Source: Oscillospiraceae bacterium (GTDB lineage: Bacteria; Bacillota; Clostridia; Oscillospirales; Ruminococcaceae). From it: a stretch of DNA of 8,702 nt. The stretch spans positions 1-8,702 of the forward strand of contig CAADWC010000152.1 of NCBI GenBank assembly GCA_900752625.1. Reading direction: 5' to 3'. The translations under genes and the position numbers were made by a program. This document shows, in pieces, positions 5,618-8,702 of this stretch. The notes beneath the pieces were generated by a model. That model ran no database searches and was not told where the DNA came from. It was given only the letters and a program-made list of their open reading frames with translations. How positions within the stretch are numbered: position 1 is the first letter of the stretch; each line of letters begins with the position of its first letter.

Positions 5618-7669
5618 ATGGATAAGCAAATTGATTACGGAAGTTACGCCGGCTACCGTGACACCGTGCGGACTCTGACGGGGAATTTAAAGGAGCTGCT
5701 TCGTCTGAGCGAGGATATTTCCCTTGTGAATACTGCTAAATCGATAAGGGAAACTATTGAAAAATCAGACAACGATCATTTTGAGGTTGCAATAGTGGGA
5801 GAGTTCAAGAGGGGTAAGTCTACTCTCATAAATGCTCTTCTCGGACAGGAGGTGCTGCCTGCCGACGTGCTTCCGGCGACGGCCACTCTTAACAGAGTTA
5901 CATACAGCGAGGAACCGTACGTTCAGGTCGAGTATAAAAACGGCACCAGCGAGAGAGTAGATATTGATCAGCTGGAAAATTACGTTACAAAGCTTACCAG
6001 CGAGGCGGAGGAAAAAGCGGAAACAGTAAAAGAGGCTACGGTTTATTACGATACCGATTTCTGCCGCAATAACGTAGATATAATTGATACGCCGGGACTG
6101 AACGACGACGAGCAGATGACCAACGTTACTCTTTCGATACTGCCTAAGATCGACGCCGCAGTCTTTGTAATCAGTGCAAATTCTCCCTTTTCACAGTTTG
6201 AAAAGGACTTTCTTGAGAAAAAGATGCTTACTTCGGATGTGGGAAGAATAATTTTTGTAGTCAATTGCTTCGGTACCTTTTCTCAGGAGGACGAGAATAA
6301 AATAGTCGAAACTGTAAGAAGCCGCATTACAAAGTATGTAATGGATAAGGCTAAAAAGGTTATGGGAGAGGACAGCAGGGAATTTGCCGTTTATAAAAGA
6401 AAGATAGGAACTCCCAGAGTTATAGGTCTTTATGCCAAAAGAGCGCTTACCGCCAAGACTATAGAGGATGAAAAGCTTCTGGAGGAGAGCAATTTCCCCG
6501 AGTTTGAAAAAGCGCTTGAAACGATGCTTACCAAAGAAAGAGGAGTTATCGCTCTTCAGATACTTGCAAACAAGATAACAAATTCCGGAACCGAGATACT
6601 TCGTTCCGTAGTTATGCAGGAAAACGCTCTTATGATGGCAAACGGCGAATTTATGGAACGCTATGAGAGTGCGATAAGCGAGATCGACGAGATAAGAAAC
6701 AAAAAGCGTCAGGAATTCGTAAAGATAAACGACGCCGCCAATAAGGTATTTTCCGACTTGCAGCCGGTTCTTGACAGCTACTGGACAAATATCGAGCAGG
6801 CGGCTATGGAGGTTATCGACGGATTTCAGATGTCCTCAGATGATTTCAAGAAGGATCAGCTTAAAATGGTTACCGCCAAGCTGACCGAAAAAATCAAGGA
6901 GAGCATTGAGGCAAGGGCGCAGCTTATCTGTGAGCAGATACAGAATTCCATTAATGTCGCCATAAGCGTTGAAACGGAGCGCTTGCAGGGATTTGAGGAT
7001 GAGTTTTTCGAGTCTGTCGCCAGGATCCAGGAGATGTTTACAGTTTCTGAAAGGGTTTCAAGAAACGGCAGCGGAATAGATAAAGGTATAGGTGCGGCTC
7101 TCGGCTCGTTCGGAGTAGGCGGACTTTTCCTTGGCTTCCGTGAGGCGGGGTTCAAGGGAGCTTTGCTGGGAGGAGTTACCGGATTTGCAGGCTTTTATGC
7201 TACATTCTATACTGCTATGTTCTTTACGGGAGTACTGGGAATAACTGCGGCTCTGCCTGCGACACTTTGTCTTATGGCTATAGCAGGTCTGGCAGGGACG
7301 TTTTCTGCGAATTTTGCAGTGGATAAGATACTTGTTAAGGAGAGAATAGATAAGTATAAGTCAAACTTCAAAACTCAGGTAAAGAAGCAGTTCCATGAGC
7401 TGAAGCTGAACAACGACTTTACCGAAACTGTGCGCCGTCAGGTATTTTCGGCGTTTGAGGGACTGAAAACAAAGATTGAGAGCGAAACTGAGATAATTCT
7501 TCGTGACACTCAGGAGACTCTCGACAATTTAAACGATCTTAAAAACGAAAAAAGCAATATTTCCGAAAGGGAAATGGAACGTCTGCACGCGATCGCCGAG
7601 ACTGCAAGTGCGATCGTTTCGGACGCCTATGCAGTCAGAAGAGTGCTTTCTGAGGCAATGGAGAATTAA
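5618..7669 (+). CDS. Bacterial dynamin-like GTPase
   Basis: Large GTPase expected to bind, tubulate or fuse membranes from the cytoplasmic side. In the 683-residue chain the GTPase domain follows a helical lead of about 55 residues. The P-loop is G-E-F-K-R-G-K-S-T (61-69), the G2 threonine lies in P-A-T-A-T (86-90), and G3 is D-T-P-G-L-N-D (157-163). The G4 position reads V-V-N-C-F-G (214-219): the Asn remains but the base-selecting Asp of N/T-K-x-D is Gly. A long helical stalk fills about 300-480. A glycine-rich hydrophobic stretch at about 486-566 looks like the membrane-inserting paddle of bacterial dynamins, and a helical, coiled-coil-like tail (about 572-683) folds back in this family. 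It is preceded by a complex leader and followed 55 bp later by an M48-like protein gene, probably in one transcript. Roles known for bacterial dynamins include membrane repair, phage resistance and vesicle release; which applies here is not visible. Confidence 0.9.
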   Translation: MDKQIDYGSYAGYRDTVRTLTGNLKELLRLSEDISLVNTAKSIRETIEKSDNDHFEVAIVGEFKRGKSTLINALLGQEVLPADVLPATATLNRVTYSEEPYVQVEYKNGTSERVDIDQLENYVTKLTSEAEEKAETVKEATVYYDTDFCRNNVDIIDTPGLNDDEQMTNVTLSILPKIDAAVFVISANSPFSQFEKDFLEKKMLTSDVGRIIFVVNCFGTFSQEDENKIVETVRSRITKYVMDKAKKVMGEDSREFAVYKRKIGTPRVIGLYAKRALTAKTIEDEKLLEESNFPEFEKALETMLTKERGVIALQILANKITNSGTEILRSVVMQENALMMANGEFMERYESAISEIDEIRNKKRQEFVKINDAANKVFSDLQPVLDSYWTNIEQAAMEVIDGFQMSSDDFKKDQLKMVTAKLTEKIKESIEARAQLICEQIQNSINVAISVETERLQGFEDEFFESVARIQEMFTVSERVSRNGSGIDKGIGAALGSFGVGGLFLGFREAGFKGALLGGVTGFAGFYATFYTAMFFTGVLGITAALPATLCLMAIAGLAGTFSANFAVDKILVKERIDKYKSNFKTQVKKQFHELKLNNDFTETVRRQVFSAFEGLKTKIESETEIILRDTQETLDNLNDLKNEKSNISEREMERLHAIAETASAIVSDAYAVRRVLSEAMEN

Positions 7670-7705
7670 TTTTCTGCGCCGTTATCGGCATTCTGGCGCA
7701 GAAAA
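7670..7705 (+). promoter_or_regulatory. Perfect hairpin between the dynamin and M48-like genes
   Basis: TTTTCTGCGCC (7670-7680) and GGCGCAGAAAA (7695-7705) pair perfectly over 11 bp around a 14-base loop, beginning immediately after the dynamin stop. The 3' side is followed by A residues rather than Ts, so it is not an intrinsic terminator on the + strand. An alternative small hairpin, GCCG-TTAT-CGGC (7678-7689), uses part of the same left arm, so two folds compete. It may protect the upstream message or adjust the ratio of the two proteins. Confidence 0.55.
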
Positions 7706-7710
7706 AATTT

Positions 7711-7717
7711 AAGGAGG
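7711..7717 (+). promoter_or_regulatory. Ribosome binding site of the M48-like gene
   Basis: AAGGAGG, 7 bases before the ATG at 7725, is an ideal Shine-Dalgarno site and fixes that start. The second gene thus has strong independent initiation. Confidence 0.9.
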
Positions 7718-7724
7718 TACTCGA

Positions 7725-8702
7725 ATGAGCGATTCGATGGAATCCGTCAATCCGCTTTTGCAGATTGATACGGGATTTCGTTCATATCTTAATGCATATA
7801 CGCGCTCCTTTCAGAATCATGTGGTTGACGGTCAGCTTGACTATGCGTTTGACTCGGATTTTGCAGTAAGGCAGAAGATCGCAGGGCTCACCGGCTGGGG
7901 AAAGCTTGCAAAGGCTGTAAATTCGGCGGACATTTCCGCAGAAGCAAAGCATTTGTTTGTGAAATGCAATCAGGCTGGAGCGCTGAAATATCCTGAGCTT
8001 TACGATATCGTCAAAGTATGTGCGGAAAGACTTGAGCTTAATTTACCTATAGTATTTGTAAGGGAAGATATAGATAAGCCGCTTATCTATTCGGTGGCGA
8101 GCGATATAATCGAGCCGTGTATTGTTATGACGCAGAGGCTTCTGGAGCTGTGTACGGCGGAGGAGCTTCAGCTGCTTATCGGCTGCGAGGCAGGAAGGAT
8201 CCAGAACAATCATGCGGTTTACAATTGGGCGTTTACGTATCTTAATTATAATCGTAATGTGTATAAGCCTATCGAACGTTCGTACAAGCAGAGCGTAAGC
8301 AATCAGATCGTCTGCTCGCTTATCGAATGGGTTAAATACGCCGATATCACTGCCGACAGAGCGGGGATCATCTGCATTGACGAACCGGGAAGGTTTCTCG
8401 ATATATTCTGCGGACTTTATAAAAAGGGATATATTGATTTTTACGGCAGGTCTGAGAGCGAGATAGATTTTAACAAGCTCAGCGAGATTCAAAACGTTAA
8501 TCATACTACGGCGGCGAGGAGCCTGAAGGCCGACAGTTCGCTGTCGGAACTTGAAAGGCGGCTGCTGGCGTCGGCGGAATTTCTGTCCTGTGATTCGCTG
8601 TTTGCGTGGAGAAGCGATATTGACAAGGGCGATATCCATTCTATTACCGGTCAGATATGCGACGTAAGAAGTTCTATAATTCTCGGAACGGGAGGGCAGT
8701 AG
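7725..8702 (+). CDS. M48 metallopeptidase-like protein lacking the zinc-binding motif (pseudo-protease)
   Basis: A complete 325-residue protein; the TAG stop is the last codon of the window. Residues about 89-163 follow the M48 peptidase plan: Y-P-E-L-Y-D-I-V (89-96), L-N-L-P-I-V-F-V (105-112), I-V-M-T-Q-R-L-L-E-L (133-142), then T-A-E-E-L-Q-L-L-I-G (144-153), where active members continue with H-E-x-x-H. Here the motif is C-E-A-G-R (154-158), so both zinc-binding histidines are gone while the Glu stays; the later His of the G-H-I-x-x-x-H pattern survives as H163. The E-x-x-A-D-R-A-G segment that supplies the third ligand reads D-I-T-A-D-R-A-G (207-214), with Asp for Glu. It therefore probably does not act as a zinc protease; a binding or scaffold role with the dynamin is inferred. 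I see no signal peptide or clear membrane helix, unlike many M48 proteins. The residues after about 240 are not recognisable to me. Confidence 0.75.
   Translation: MSDSMESVNPLLQIDTGFRSYLNAYTRSFQNHVVDGQLDYAFDSDFAVRQKIAGLTGWGKLAKAVNSADISAEAKHLFVKCNQAGALKYPELYDIVKVCAERLELNLPIVFVREDIDKPLIYSVASDIIEPCIVMTQRLLELCTAEELQLLIGCEAGRIQNNHAVYNWAFTYLNYNRNVYKPIERSYKQSVSNQIVCSLIEWVKYADITADRAGIICIDEPGRFLDIFCGLYKKGYIDFYGRSESEIDFNKLSEIQNVNHTTAARSLKADSSLSELERRLLASAEFLSCDSLFAWRSDIDKGDIHSITGQICDVRSSIILGTGGQ

Noticed and set aside
8043..8639. A 198-codon minus-strand open frame inside the M48-like gene
   Set aside because: It is antisense to a well-supported gene, with no family pattern, ribosome site or promoter. 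The same holds for the other minus-strand frames in the window.
1..8702. CRISPR arrays, tRNA or rRNA genes, insertion sequences, integrase or attachment sites
   Set aside because: No spaced direct repeats of CRISPR type, no cloverleaf or rRNA signatures, and no transposase or integrase frames were seen.

Overview
The window looks like chromosome from an anaerobic member of the Bacillota, class Clostridia, probably a Ruminococcus-like (Oscillospiraceae) gut bacterium. The grounds are strong GGAGG ribosome sites, AGA-rich codon use, moderately AT-rich DNA, TTGACT/TATAAT-type promoters, U-tailed hairpin terminators, a Rex redox repressor, and an aconitase plus eukaryote-like NADP-isocitrate dehydrogenase pair feeding 2-oxoglutarate synthesis. 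This placement is inference from style and gene content, not from a search. All genes seen lie on the + strand.

Region 1 (1-3110) is a metabolic operon: the 3' part of an aconitase gene, a 69-codon gene for an unrecognised two-helix membrane protein, and a complete NADP-dependent isocitrate dehydrogenase gene, closed by a hairpin terminator. Together the two enzymes turn citrate into 2-oxoglutarate, the glutamate branch of a partial TCA cycle.

Region 2 (3138-5215) holds two single regulatory genes. Rex senses NADH/NAD+. A membrane-bound diguanylate cyclase follows, with its own promoter. A sequence matching the CcpA (cre) operator consensus lies across that promoter, so c-di-GMP synthesis may be tied to carbon supply. 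The gene ends in a 16-bp perfect hairpin whose loop contains the stop codon.

Region 3 (5216-8702) is the most unusual part. A 421-bp gene-free stretch carries a near-consensus promoter overlaid by a perfect 7-bp inverted repeat, a strong terminator hairpin only about 60 nt downstream of the predicted transcript start, a possible second promoter, and a hairpin at the ribosome site. It precedes a 683-residue dynamin-like GTPase with a C-terminal membrane-insertion region. After a 55-bp gap with its own perfect 11-bp hairpin comes a 325-residue protein with an M48 metallopeptidase-like fold in which the HExxH zinc motif has become C-E-A-G-R. A dynamin paired with a catalytically dead M48-like partner, under a leader that may attenuate transcription, is the best candidate here for an undescribed two-component system. 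Its function cannot be read from the sequence.
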